This document shows, in pieces, positions 41,937 to 51,660 of a stretch of DNA of 64,000 nucleotides. A program made the position numbers and the translations under genes. The notes beneath the pieces are model-generated. The model saw only the letters and a program-made list of their open reading frames with translations, was not told where the DNA came from and did no database searches. The stretch covers positions 340,501-404,500 of the forward strand of contig JAKTNV010000169.1 of NCBI GenBank assembly GCA_022747635.1, read 5' to 3'. Source of the stretch: Hetaerina americana (lineage: Eukaryota; Arthropoda; Insecta; Odonata; Calopterygidae). The stretch's first letter is position 1. The number at the start of each line of letters is the position of its first letter.

Positions 41937-43267
41937 CTACCTTGATCAAAAAGTTCCCGGAATAACTACCGTGTGGCGCACCCATCGTTCCGATTTGAGT
42001 TCTGTTTTTTTGTTAAATTGGTACATCTGTTGTTGATATTCCCTTTAAATCTTAGTGTCATAACTTGACATTTGCAAAAGTTACGTAACCAAGGGTACAT
42101 CTTTCTCTGTGTGTGTTGGCGATTTTTTACAATTGCAGAAATGGATTTAAATTTGCAACAACGAACTTGTATTAAATTTTGCGTAAAAAACGGATTTAGT
42201 GGCGCACGGACGTTGGAAATGTTGGAAAAGTGTTTCGGCAACGATTCTCTAAAAAAAACGGTCGTTTACCAGTAGCACGAGCGGTTCAGAAGTGGTCGTG
42301 AGTCAATCGAAGATGATGAACGCAGTGGCAGACCATCGACATCGAAAGTCGGTGAAAAAATTGATAAAGTAAAAGAAATGTTGGTCAATAACCGCAAATT
42401 AACCATCAGAGAAATAGCGGAGGACTTGAACATTGCCTATGGATCCGCCCAAGACATTGTGGTTAATGATTTGGGTTTCCGTCGTGTAGCAGCAAAGTTG
42501 GTGCCAAAAGACCTCAATTTCATGCAAAAAAGAGACCGTGTTGACGTCGCAAAAGACATGATTTGCGAGGCTGAAACCGATCCCACATTCATCAAAAGGA
42601 TCATTACTGGAGACGAGACGTGGGTTTATGAGTACGATACGCAATCCAGGCATCAGGCAAGTGAATGGCGTTCACCAAATGAGCCGAGACCAAAAAACCA
42701 CGTCGTTTGCAGTCAAAAAAGAAGGCAATGCTGACAGTTTTCATGGATTACAACGGTGTAGTGCATCATGAATTTTTGCCAGAAGGCCAGACAGTAAACA
42801 AAGAGTATTATTTGGGCGTTATGAGACGTTTGCGTGAAGCAATTCGCCGAAAGAGACCAGAAATGTGGGCAGAAAACTCGTGGATTTTGCACCATGATAA
42901 CGCACCGTCGCACAGTCCTATCATTATTCGTAATTTTTTGACGAAAAATGCAACAAATACCATCCAACAGCCACCGAATTCACCTGATTTGGCTCCCTGT
43001 GACTTCTTTCTGTTCAATCGAGTTAAAAAACCATTACGGGGAACGCGTTTTAGCAGCCGAGAGGAAGTAATGGAAAAATCGCAGGAAGCACTGATGGAAA
43101 TACCGAAAACCGAATATAAAAAATGTTTCGAGGATTGGATCAAGCGCTGGCATAAGTGTGTTTGCAGTCGATGGGGATTACTTTGAAGGGGACAATATAG
43201 ATTTAGATGAATAAACTTGTATTTTTAATTTTCTGAATAAATTCCGGGAAATTTTTGATCGAGGTAG
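41937..43267 (+). mobile_element. Mariner DNA transposon, complete with TIRs and TA duplication
   Basis: The 1331-bp unit starts CTACCTTGATCAAAAAG and ends with its near-exact inverse; the terminal repeats are about 27 bp with two or three mismatches (41937-41963 and 43241-43267). TA lies on both sides (41935-41936, 43268-43269), the mariner target. It is inserted in the G3 leader between primer site and gag. Length is typical of mariner. Confidence 0.93.
42141..43186 (+). pseudogene. Mariner transposase (DD34D), one stop and one frameshift
   Basis: ATG at 42141; expected length about 348 codons matches the family. Helix-turn-helix region near LTIREIAEDLNIAYGSAQDI. Catalytic blocks: TGDETWVY, HHDNAPSH and PNSPDLAPCDFF; the last two Asp are 34 residues apart, which defines DD34D mariner. 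TAG at 42273-42275 replaces what is normally Trp in such proteins (YQ-HERF). A frameshift lies in an A-run at about 42713-42719. The protein cuts and pastes the element. Confidence 0.92.
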
Positions 43268-43410
43268 TATAACTGATTCTCGTTAATAAAAAAAATGGGG
43301 TTAGTTTCCTTTGGCATTACGCGTAACTACTTCTTAAATCGAAATTCAATCATACGAATGAAGCATGATGGACCGAAGGCAAGTTGCATTTAAATAAGAC
43401 CCTCCAAGAC
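43268..43410 (-). other. G3 leader, upstream part
   Basis: Non-coding leader between primer site and mariner insertion. No motif beyond its position. Confidence 0.5.
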
Positions 43411-43434
43411 TCCGCAACCCCACACCTGACACCA
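43411..43434 (-). promoter_or_regulatory. G3 primer binding site, tRNA-Leu type
   Basis: Minus strand TGGTGTCAGGTGTGGGG directly inside the LTR end; matches the complement of a tRNA-Leu 3' end for at least ten bases, continuing with the G-run expected of the T arm. Confidence 0.7.
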
Positions 43435-43435
43435 A

Positions 43436-43563
43436 TATGTCGCGTGGACATAGTAGGGTTGGGTTCGTGGAATCAAAGAAGGGCTTTCCTTGCTATACAT
43501 TTATTGGACTTACTACACAAGGAGTCCGGCCCGGAAGGAAAGAGGAAGCGTAGAGACAACAGC
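43436..43563 (-). repeat. G3 5' LTR, inner part
   Basis: Adjoins the primer site. It has an AATAAA on the minus strand near 43490. The same sequence in the opposite orientation occurs at 48776-48897 with about 93% identity. Similarity stops at about 43562, where J3-associated sequence begins, so the outer LTR part is missing. Confidence 0.65.
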
Positions 43564-43955
43564 GGAGAAAGCAAGGTTGACTTCTAAGGGGCTCACAGTT
43601 TGATTTCAAAGCCGGGGTGATGTCGCGGGGACATGATGCTAGTTCTGATGTTTCGGAAAAGCCAAGTAGATGGCAGTCTCAATACAAAATGTCGCGGGGA
43701 TCTGATGCTCGGACATCTAGAGGGACTCATGCGAGCTAGTGTCCTTTTCGCCGAATCCGCGATAGCAAATTTGGTGAACAGTGGCTGGACACAGTCACCC
43801 ACTACCGAGGTTAACCTGCTTTTTCACCTTCCGCTAATGATACGGAGTTCGGCGTCCGGTCTTTGTACCCGGGAATTCATATATAAACCCCGAGCGCCCC
43901 AACTTCATTGCCAGAATCAAGGAGACATCAGACGAGGGCCTACTACTTTCTTGGG

Positions 43956-45852
43956 ATGTCATCTAGCAACTCTGCTTTTCCGGTGGTCCAGGTGAGGGGG
44001 AAGACACACCGTCGTGCGTACTCCTTCAGAGACTTCATGTCCACGAAGGGAATTGCACAGCGTGGGAATAATCGTCCGCAAGGCAAAGAATCTCCAGCTG
44101 TTTTGCCGGGGGTATCTAAGTCTTCGGCAAATTCATCATCAGGTGTTGAAGCCTTGGCTCTCAGCCCGTCGCAGTGCTTGGAGGAGACGAAGGCCCGAAG
44201 CGGGACAGCGGAGGCAACAGCAGACCTCGGCCCTTTACAGGGCCAGGTGGTGAAGGACACCGCAGGCGGCGTGAAGCGAAAGAAGGCATCTGGAAGGAAC
44301 CAGAAGCCAGAAGATTCCGCGGTTACGCGGATGCCGAATCTTCAAGGAGACGATAGGGCGGAGCGTGCGCTGAGCGCAGAGGAGGGGGAAGGTGACGACG
44401 GATTTACCTTGGTTTCTTCCAAGAGGAAGTAAAGGAAACCGCTTCTGACGAACGACGCAGCCGTCCCGGAAGCCACACCTCTACCGGCATCGGCACCTAA
44501 GACGCTGCGACCACCGCCTATCGTCGTCTATGGGGTCACCGACGTCCAGGGACTGATTGACCAGCTGTCGGGCGACATAGGTGTTGCTTTCGGCTTGGAA
44601 GTTCGAAGAGCTTTAATCCGGATCATCACCTCCAACAGAGAGGGGCATAAAAAGGCACTCTCCTTGCTGCAGAGCAAGAAAATCCAACACCACTCGCAGC
44701 CCATTGAAAGGGTGCCAGGGATGAAGCTGTTTATCAAGGGTATATCTTGATGGATAGCAGTCGAAAAGGTATCCGAGGGACTCAGATCCCTCGGATACGA
44801 AATTCGTAGCGTACGTCGCCTTACGGTCACGGAGGACGGAAAACCGGTCCCCATAGATCGCCACGTAGCGAACGTGGTAAAGATTCCATCGGCCATCGCC
44901 CCCGGGGACATCCGCCAGCTCTGCCACCGCTACGTCACTGTGGAGCGTTACCGTGGAGACAGGTCCACTCCAGTGCAGCAACTGCATGCGGTTTGGACAC
45001 ATCGGCATAGCTTGCTGGTGTGCGAAACGCTGCATGCGCTTTGCTGGAGCACACGCAGTCAAGGAATGCTCCCGAGGAAGGGGAGATGATGCCATCTGTG
45101 CGAACTGCGGAGGACCTCATACGGCCGTCTCTCGCCGGTATCCCGCCTTTCAGGAGGCTGAGCGGCAACAACACGCCAACGCACGCAAGCCAGTACCAGG
45201 GAAGCAGGCGCCCAAGAAACCGGCAGCGGAACCGGGAATAAAACCATTCCGACAAGTCGATCACGCTACAACCTACGGAGCAATCCTGAAGGGCCCTTCT
45301 CAGGACAAGGTTCAGGCTCTCTCCGGAGAAGAGGGGAACATGGAGGTGGATATCACAGATCCACCCAGGGATTCTGAGGCGGTCCGAGAACCACCACCAG
45401 CGCCAGCCGTAGGAGAGGCCAACAAGGGGAACTTGTCACCCCCCGACAGCCTCCCTCCGAAGGAAGCGACCCTTCCTTTTTCTTCTGAAGGGAAGAAGAA
45501 GAAAAAGAAGCAGAAGAAGAAATCCCCGAACACCACCGGGGAAGAAGGAATAGCCATTACGAAGCCAACCCAGAGGGCGCTTGGGAACACCCTCCGAACG
45601 GCAAGTGAAGAAGGCGAAAAACCAAGCCAGAAACAGGAAAAACGGAGAGAGGGGACATCAACTGATAAGTCTCCAGTATCCGCAGAGTTCTCGCTGACAC
45701 CAGACAGAGAGGACCAGGAATTATGGCAGACCATTGCCGTTATTGCATGCACCTTGAAGAGGCTCGTCACCTCGACGCAGGGCAAACTTCTCCTCTCACT
45801 CCTGGAAGAGCTGGTGCGCAGCAGGATCGGAAATTCAACCAACCATGGCTGA
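43956..45852 (+). pseudogene. J3 ORF1 (gag-like with CCHC knuckles)
   Basis: ATG at 43956 (MSSSNSAFPVVQVRGKTHRR). Polar N-terminus, TAA at 44430-44432, then in frame YGVTDVQGLIDQLSGD and MKLFIKGIS, TGA at 44748-44750, then WIAVEKVSEGLRSLGYEI. A frameshift near 44950 leads to knuckles QCSNCMRFGHIGIAC and AICANCGGPHTAVS, then a Lys-rich tail (KKKKKQKKKS). The final stop (45850-45852) overlaps the ORF2 ATG at 45845 by 8 nt. Confidence 0.82.
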
Positions 45853-48595
45853 ACGACCCGTCCTGCTTGCGCAATGAAACGCCAACGGAATTCTTTGCCG
45901 ACGCGAGGAATTACGGGTGTTCCTCCAGGAGAAGGGAGCCATAGTCGCCGCTGTCAATGAGACGCACCTTCGGCCAACGGACGCCTGGGGGTTACCTGGC
46001 TGGACCATCTTTAGGGCGGACAGGGATCCCGTGCGACAACGACTTAGCACATCAGGAGGTGCGGCCATCCTCGTCCACAGGTCCATCGAGCACCAAGCAT
46101 GTAGAGAGATTTCTCACCCGCATGCGGAGTCTGTTTCGGTGGACGTACGGACAAGAGGAGGATGGCTCCGGGTCTCATCTCTGTATTTCCCACCCGGGAA
46201 ACCTTGGGATCCGGATCTCATCCAGTAACTTGCGGGGGACAGCGGACCATCGGTCATCTTGAGGGACCTGAATGCCAAGCATCCTACTTGGAATTCACGG
46301 TCCTCGAACCCGAGAGGAGAATCCCTGCGTCAGCTAGCAGATGCAAAAGGCCTAACCATCTTAGGACCAGCGATACCCACGCACGAACGAGGGGACGTTT
46401 TAGACATTGCGATTGCTCACAATGTAAGGACGTCCCTGAGTTTGTACACATGCGTGGAACTGTCGTCAGACCAAAACCCGATCATCCTGGCAGTGGGGAG
46501 CCGAATCCCAGTGCTGTCTTCCACCCGGCGATTGGATCTGTCGTCGGCCGACTGGAGCAGTTTCCGCAACGTCATCGCTGAGGAGCTGCCAAGAGAGCCA
46601 CTGGAGGCGACTTCACCGGAGATGGCCGATCAAATGGTCAGCCACCTCACCTCTGCAATAGACGGCGCAATTAAGGCCTCGATACCGCTAAAGGAACAAA
46701 GAAACTCGTATCATCGGGTTCCACTTCCAGCGGCGGTTTGAGGCCTCATTGCGCGGCGAAACAACGTCCGGCGCCAATGGCAGAAATATCTTAAAGCGGA
46801 TGTGAGAAGGCAGCTCTCAGAGCTCAACGTAGCGGTACAGGATGCCCTCCGGGAGGTCCGATCGGACCACTGGGAGGCGCACCTGCGGGAGGAGCTCCTT
46901 TTGGAAGACGGCAACGAGGACCGGCCGTCGGTGTGGAAGATATGCCGGAGGCTGCGGGCCCCTCAAACACTGGACCCGATTATTACCGACGGAGACAGGG
47001 AGGCACGATCTCCCATGGAGAAGGCCGAACTGCTCGCTGATCACTTGGTCTGCAGCTTTTCACCCAATCCTGGGAATTCCGCTTCTGCCGAGATTGAAGA
47101 AGAAATCGAGGCGTTTGAAAGAGCCGGAGACGCCGATCTGAAAGACGCCTCGGAAATTCCGAGATTCGACGAGAAGGACGTCAAAGAGGCAATACGTCGC
47201 CTCCGCACGAGGAAGGCCCCGGGAAGCGACAACATTCCCAATATGGTCATTCGGGAGCTTCCAAAGGCGGCGGTGAGGTCCCTGACAAAGCTCCTAAATG
47301 GCTGTGTCAGGATTTTCTACTTCCCGACCACTTGGAGAAGAGCGAGAATCGTCTGCCTGCCGAAGTCGCAGAAATTGGAGGTGGGTCCCGGAGAACTCAG
47401 GCCTATGTCCTTGCTCGACGGCTTCGGTAAGATATTCGAGCGACTGCTGCAACAGCTGCTGACTGATTTCGTCCGGGAGAATAACATCCTCCCGGAGGAG
47501 CAGTTTGGTTTCCGTGCGCAGCATTCCACAGTCCATCAGCTGGTGCGAGCGGCGGATTTCATCACGAACAGCTTCAACAGGAATAGGGCGGTTGCTGGGG
47601 CCTTCTTCGACGTCAGTAAGGCGTTCGATGGCGTCTGGCATCCGGCTCTCTTGTTGACGATGAGACGACTCCATTTCCGACCTTGGATTGTTCGGATGGT
47701 TCACTCCTATTTGAGAGACAGGACATTCACCGTGCAATGGCTAGGGGCGAATTAAGGGGTGCGTCGGATCTCCGCCGGCGTGCCCCAGGGATCAGTCCTC
47801 GGACCACTGCTCTTCAATATCTACTCCCACGACATTCCAACTCCACGTGGGAACCTCGAGATCCTGTCTCTCTATGCCGACGATACGGCCCTTCTGTGCT
47901 GCTCCTGGCAGAAGGTGACCGCGGTGCGAAGACTGAAGAGCGCTGTGGCGGATCTCCTAGAATGGTACCGCCGATGGCGCTTTGCTGTTAACGCACAGAA
48001 GACGAAGGCGATCATCTTCCATCCGGGAAATGGACGGCCGACAGGAGTGAACCTAACAGTGAATGGAGTCGCCCTACCGTGGAAATCCGAAGTTACCTAC
48101 CTCGGAGTGCTGATGGACCGGAAACGCCTTTGGAACGCCCTAGCGCTTCGTGTACGTAGAAAGGCATTCGCGGCGCTTAATCGGCTCCTGCGGATTATCC
48201 GCCCGCCGGTCCTGAGTATGGACACGAAGCGTAGACTGTACCAAGCGTGCGTGCTGCCTTTCATCACGTACGCTGCTCCGGTATGGTCAGGAGTGTCGCG
48301 AACGAGTCTCGGTCAAATTCAGGGGGTGCAGAATTCTGCTCTTCGTGACATCATGGCACGCGGTCGTTGCGCCCGCGTTTCCGAGATGCACGAGGACGAA
48401 AAGCTGGAAACTATGGACGTCCTTCTGCCTAGAATATCTGGAAAATTCTTCATAAAAGCGGCAGAAGCGGAAGTAAAAGTAATTCTCCGGGTTGGCGACA
48501 TAAGGGTCTGGCCATGGGACCGCTACAAGCGCCCCATAGCATCCCAAGACGAGCAAGACACCCTTGCGGCAAAGAAGAAGCCAAGGCTGCTCTGA
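45845..48595 (+). pseudogene. J3 ORF2: endonuclease and reverse transcriptase with four in-frame stops
   Basis: A single frame of 917 codons from ATG 45845 to 48595 with no frameshift. Stops: TGA 45875 (in the QWNANG-type motif, Trp lost), TAA 46226, TGA 46739, TAA 47753. Endonuclease blocks: VNETHLRPT, SGGAAILVHRS, LRDLNAKHPTW, SSDQNPIIL (His of SDH is Gln). RT blocks: KAPGSDNIPNMVI, MSLLDGFGKIFE, PEEQFGFRAQHS, FFDVSKAFDGVW, GVPQGSVLGPLLFNIYSHDI, YADDTALL. C-terminal region VTYLGVLMDRKRLW and KRRLYQACVLPFI follow. Confidence 0.9.
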
Positions 48596-48735
48596 GCGGG
48601 AATAAATCAAACGACTGACAATGCAGAAGAATTCTTCCCGCCTTAGTAGCCTTGGAGGCTGAAAAGGGGCAGTGTAAAGGCTACGCAAGAGCCCTTGCCA
48701 GAAACTGCTCTATAAGCAAAGCAGAGCAGTGACTG

Positions 48736-48897
48736 AAGACACAAAAGGTTGTGGAAATCTCTTACGGAGGCCGAACCGGCTGTTGTCTCTACGCTTCCTC
48801 TTTCCTTCCGGCCCGGACTCCTTGTGTAGTAAGTCCAATAAATGTATTGCAATGAAAGACCCTCTTTGATTCCACGAACCCAACCCTACTCTGTCCA
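48736..48897 (+). repeat. G3-type LTR fragment, inverted relative to G3
   Basis: 48776-48897 is the reverse complement of 43440-43562. AATAAA lies at about 48838, so its sense is plus. It ends at about 48897 beside J1-d. No other part of a plus-strand Gypsy element is attached. Confidence 0.7.
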
Positions 48898-50437
48898 CGG
48901 GAAAAATGAGTAAAGTTCTTGAGGAGTAATTTCCAAGAATATGTGGAATGGGCAAAGTGACAGGCAAGAGATGCTGTTCAACGCTGTTCAACGCTTCTGA
49001 ATACAACGAGGATGTATTATGTTTTTTTAAAATGCAATCGAGGGAGTCGGCAGAGGTATTTGCTTTGTCGCAGTCATCGTATAGTGCTCTCCCATTATGT
49101 GGTATTGGCGGGATGGGTACCTTTTTCCTTTGCAGACAGTGGGCTAGGGTCCATACCGAATTATCCTTATGTGAGAGTGAACTTATTTTCTCTTGCCAAG
49201 TTTTTTCCCAATGTTTTCTAGTTTTGGATGTTACAAGGTTTAGAAGTGCACAGAAGCCGATTTTATCTTGGCGGAGATGAGTGCGTTGCCATGAGGGCTC
49301 TGGCCTTGTTTCTAAGTGAAATTAGGCGCCAAATATCCGGAGGTAGTGTGGCACCAGCGATGGAGGCCGGAGAAGGAGGGTAGCAAGAGCGAAGAATGAT
49401 TTTGGTTAAGGTGCTTGTTAAATCTTGAGCCGCTTTCTCTATGCTGCCTGGAGTGCTAGCAGGACATGGGACAAGGTTAATGGCCAAGCAGTTTTCTTTA
49501 AATAGTTTCCAGTTAACTCTTCTAGTTGGTTCTGGTTGTATGAAGGAGTGTAGGAACGCAGTAAAATATGGGGCAGTGGTCCGAGGCTGAGTTATATAGG
49601 TTAAGGATTTGGAATGCGATATCTGCGGATAATAGAACTACATCCAGGATATTGGAGGAGTGGGGGTGATGATGGAAGAGGGTAGGGAAAGGCGGTGAGT
49701 GAATTGCGATATTTTTGGTAAATAGGAGCTTATGAAGGGCTCGCCCTCGTGTTGTAGTGGTTTTTCAACCCCAGGCAGAATATTTGGCGTTTAAGTCACC
49801 ACTTTTATGAGCTTTGGGTGCAGTAGGGATGACAGTGCTGATAAGCCAGGGACGTCTGACTTTGAGGATGAAGGTAGAAAGTAGGCTGACAAAATGTTAA
49901 GGGTCCCAGTAACTCCTTTTATTGCTATTCCAGCGAGTTCCAGTTTTTGGGTGGGTGGGGGTGAAGTTATGTGAAGAGTACGTTAGTTTTAGATAGGATC
50001 ATGACCCCGCAACCAGGATCATTGGCTCTATCTCTTCTGATTTTAGAGTAATTTGGACAATTAAATGTTTGGGTATTATTATTTTTGGTTTCTTGAAAAA
50101 GGATGATGTCTGGATAATGATTGGTTATTAGGAGGTTGAGCTATTGTTTTTTGTTTTTTATGCCATTTAGTTCCATTGTAAAACTTTAAGGAAGTGGTTG
50201 TTTATTTCTGAATTGGGCACCATATACAAGTTGAAGAAGGGCTGGTATAAGGTCATTGGTGATGATGCTAATAAGGGTTTTATTGTCAGTAGGAGAGAGA
50301 AGTTTCGTAATTATGCTCAATAGAGCAGTTCTTATATTTGCGGTTGATGATTGGTCATTGATTGAGGGAGAGTGTTCTCCAGAGGGTGGCGGAGGGTGTT
50401 GATCGGTGGTTGGGGGAGAGTTAAGAGACGATTAAGG
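48898..50437 (-). mobile_element. J1-d: Jockey-like LINE fragment with a fuller endonuclease
   Basis: Begins in the ORF2 region upstream of RT motif A and runs on the minus strand through linker, endonuclease and ORF1 end. It keeps about 375 bp (49765-50141) deleted in J1-a, b and c, encoding on the minus strand DIILFQETKN and the RRDR and GCGVMIL blocks, as in J2 (ILLQETKL, FRRDRPD, GGGVAILI). The Pro-to-ORF1 end is at 50141-50437. Stops are present. Confidence 0.78.
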
Positions 50438-51160
50438 GGTTCACAGCCAAACTGTCAGCTATCAAGAGGGCCCTAAAAGTCATAAGAGAATGTAATGGCT
50501 CTTTTCTCATCTGTTCGCACTCATTGATTTCCCTATAATCCATATCAGTCTTGTCATCAATGCACCTCATGGTTCAGGAGATCTATTATACCCTGTGGTC
50601 CCTTCAGATAAAGGGGAAGTAGGTATCCTCTACATGGACTGCTTGTCATGTGGGAATACCAGGCATTGAAAAAGATGGCAAAGCAGCAAATGAAGCCCTG
50701 GTCAATCTCAAAACAGACTCAGCTTTGCTTCCTGTGCTGGATGTCGGGGCTGCCTTGCTGAATTTGGTTCTGAACTAGTGGAAGGAAGCTTGGTGATTCT
50801 TGCCAAACAAGGAACTAAAGGCCATAAATTTGGTTGTTTTGACAGCGCCCTCTTCCATCTGGAACATTAGGGGGAAGAGGTCAGGATCACGCGCCTGAGA
50901 ATAGGGCACTTAGCCCTCATGCACTCTTCATGGAGACAAAAGTGCAACCTTGCAGCAATGTTTTAAAATAAGATGTAATTTAAGCAATAGTTTAGGGGTG
51001 GACCCCAACTTTTTAAGTAAGGTTTCCAGGTTTTTAAAGGAAACTGACCTGAACGGACAACTTGAGTTTCCGTTTCTTTTTTTTTAAATAATTATTTTTT
51101 TAACTATTTATATGTTTTTTATACATAAATGTATTTATCAAAATTGGATTGAGATTTTAA
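50438..51160 (+). pseudogene. RNase H and C-terminus of an I-like LINE, copy c
   Basis: Right-hand duplicate of 471-1165, with the GIPGIEKDGKAANEA-like block near 50658-50700. About 55 bp near 50961 are deleted relative to copies a and b, removing part of the tail. 51080-51195 is the AT-rich 3' part. Confidence 0.68.
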
Positions 51161-51194
51161 ATGTTTTAAAAAGTGGTGCAAAAAGAACCACTAT

Positions 51195-51660
51195 TACTAC
51201 GGGTTGGTTTCTTTGGGTAAGACCATTGCCTTCAGCTGAGAGATCTCAATGAAAATATTGGTTAGTACGGAAGAGAGGGGTGATCCCATGGCTGACTTTC
51301 ATTATGTTCAATGTGCTTATCATTCCAAAGGAAGTATGAGTTCCTGAGGCAGAATTTGCGAGGTCCAGGTTAATCCTTAGCTAATCCCTGTGAGGTGAGG
51401 TTTTTGATGAGTAGCATGGAGCCATCAATGGCCGTATTTGTGAACAAGGAAATTACATCAAAGGTCACCAGCATGTTGACTATTTGGACTTCAGCATTCC
51501 GAATAATGTGAATGAAATCCATGGAAGTTTTAGCAAAAAAGTCAGTTTTTCTGGCGAAGAGTTGAAGAGCATGCGCAACAAATTGCGGTAGCTTGTGGGT
51601 TGGTGCATCGATGTTGCTGACGATGGGTCGTCAGCAACATCGATGCGTCATCACCTTAAG
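51195..51660 (-). pseudogene. Penelope-like reverse transcriptase fragment, lineage 1, copy c
   Basis: Third copy of 1338-1790 with the MGSPLSS block (minus, near 51285) and the FDVISLFTN block. The flanking hairpin at about 51605-51646 is perfect. A one-base deletion near 51293 distinguishes it. Confidence 0.8.

Larger units (their letters stand above)
37031..43563 (-). mobile_element. G3: Ty3/Gypsy element, 5' LTR part to integrase, with a mariner insertion
   Basis: Minus-strand order: LTR piece (43563-43436), tRNA-Leu primer site, leader split by mariner, gag, protease, linker, RT, RNase H, integrase, cut at about 37030 by J2 sequence. No 3' LTR or envelope is seen. Motifs place it with the errantivirus-like or 17.6-like Gypsy elements. 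Confidence 0.88.
43564..48735 (+). mobile_element. J3: Jockey-like LINE with both ORFs
   Basis: A leader (43564-43955), ORF1 (43956-45852), ORF2 (45845-48595) and a 3' part to about 48735. It lacks an obvious A-rich tail. The leader has a TATATAAAC near 43879 and two imperfect copies of TGTCGCGGGGA about 67 bp apart (43623, 43690). It sits between two inverted fragments of the G3-type LTR. GC content is clearly higher than in the neighbours. Confidence 0.8.

Noticed and set aside
45845..48595. Alternative genetic code with reassigned stops
   Set aside because: All three stop types occur among neighbouring broken elements, frameshifts also occur elsewhere, and other frames use stops normally, so ordinary decay is simpler.
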